Part shown: positions 6,812-6,812 of the stretch, in pieces
Position numbering within the stretch: position 1 is the first letter of the stretch
How the letters are laid out: each line of letters begins with the position of its first letter
NCBI GenBank assembly: GCA_905480065.1
Contig: CAJQOV010000136.1
Location: forward strand, 1-6,812
Reading direction: 5' to 3'
Origin: an uncultured Gammaproteobacteria bacterium
GTDB taxonomy: Bacteria; Pseudomonadota; Gammaproteobacteria; UBA9214
Length of the DNA: 6,812 bases
Position numbers and translations under genes: made by a program
The notes under the pieces: model-generated
Databases searched by the model: none
What the model saw: only the letters and a program-made list of their open reading frames with translations
Told to the model about the DNA's origin: nothing

Positions 6812-6812
6812 G

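Overview
The window looks like part of an exopolysaccharide (EPS) biosynthesis and export locus from a Gram-negative bacterium, most likely a proteobacterium. The base composition is moderately GC-rich. An EpsI domain of the exosortase system, a Wzx-type flippase and a secreted glycosidase with a Sec signal peptide all point to a cell with an outer membrane. I cannot name a genus from the sequence.

Every gene I can support lies on the minus strand, so transcription runs from the right edge towards the left edge. The order is: (1) the C-terminal part of an EpsI-domain protein, probably the tail of an exosortase-EpsI fusion, cut by the right edge; (2) a gap of about 250-280 bp with a possible small ORF and a short dyad; (3) a polytopic flippase of the polysaccharide-export type; (4) a PAPS-type sulfotransferase; (5) a GT4-like glycosyltransferase; (6) a second, unrelated-looking sulfotransferase; (7) a secreted protein with a carbohydrate-binding-like beta-sandwich followed by the start of a TIM-barrel glycoside hydrolase, cut by the left edge. 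Genes 3 to 7 are separated by only 2 to about 68 bp, depending on the starts chosen, and look like one operon.

Read together (inference): the glycosyltransferase adds a sugar to a lipid-linked repeat unit, the two sulfotransferases may place sulfate esters on that glycan, the flippase moves it across the inner membrane, and the glycosidase trims or releases polymer in the periplasm, as PslG does for Psl. The neighbouring exosortase/EpsI system fits the known association of exosortases with EPS loci. The most interesting proposal is therefore a sulfated exopolysaccharide tied to an exosortase system. Polymerase, priming transferase and Wza/Wzc-type genes are not in the window.

The left 1263 bases hold one uninterrupted minus-strand frame of 421 codons with no stop before the edge. 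It is easy to miss because it is open-ended. Several genes have an upstream GTG or TTG in frame with a better-placed ATG; I chose the ATG where the conserved domain begins directly after it.
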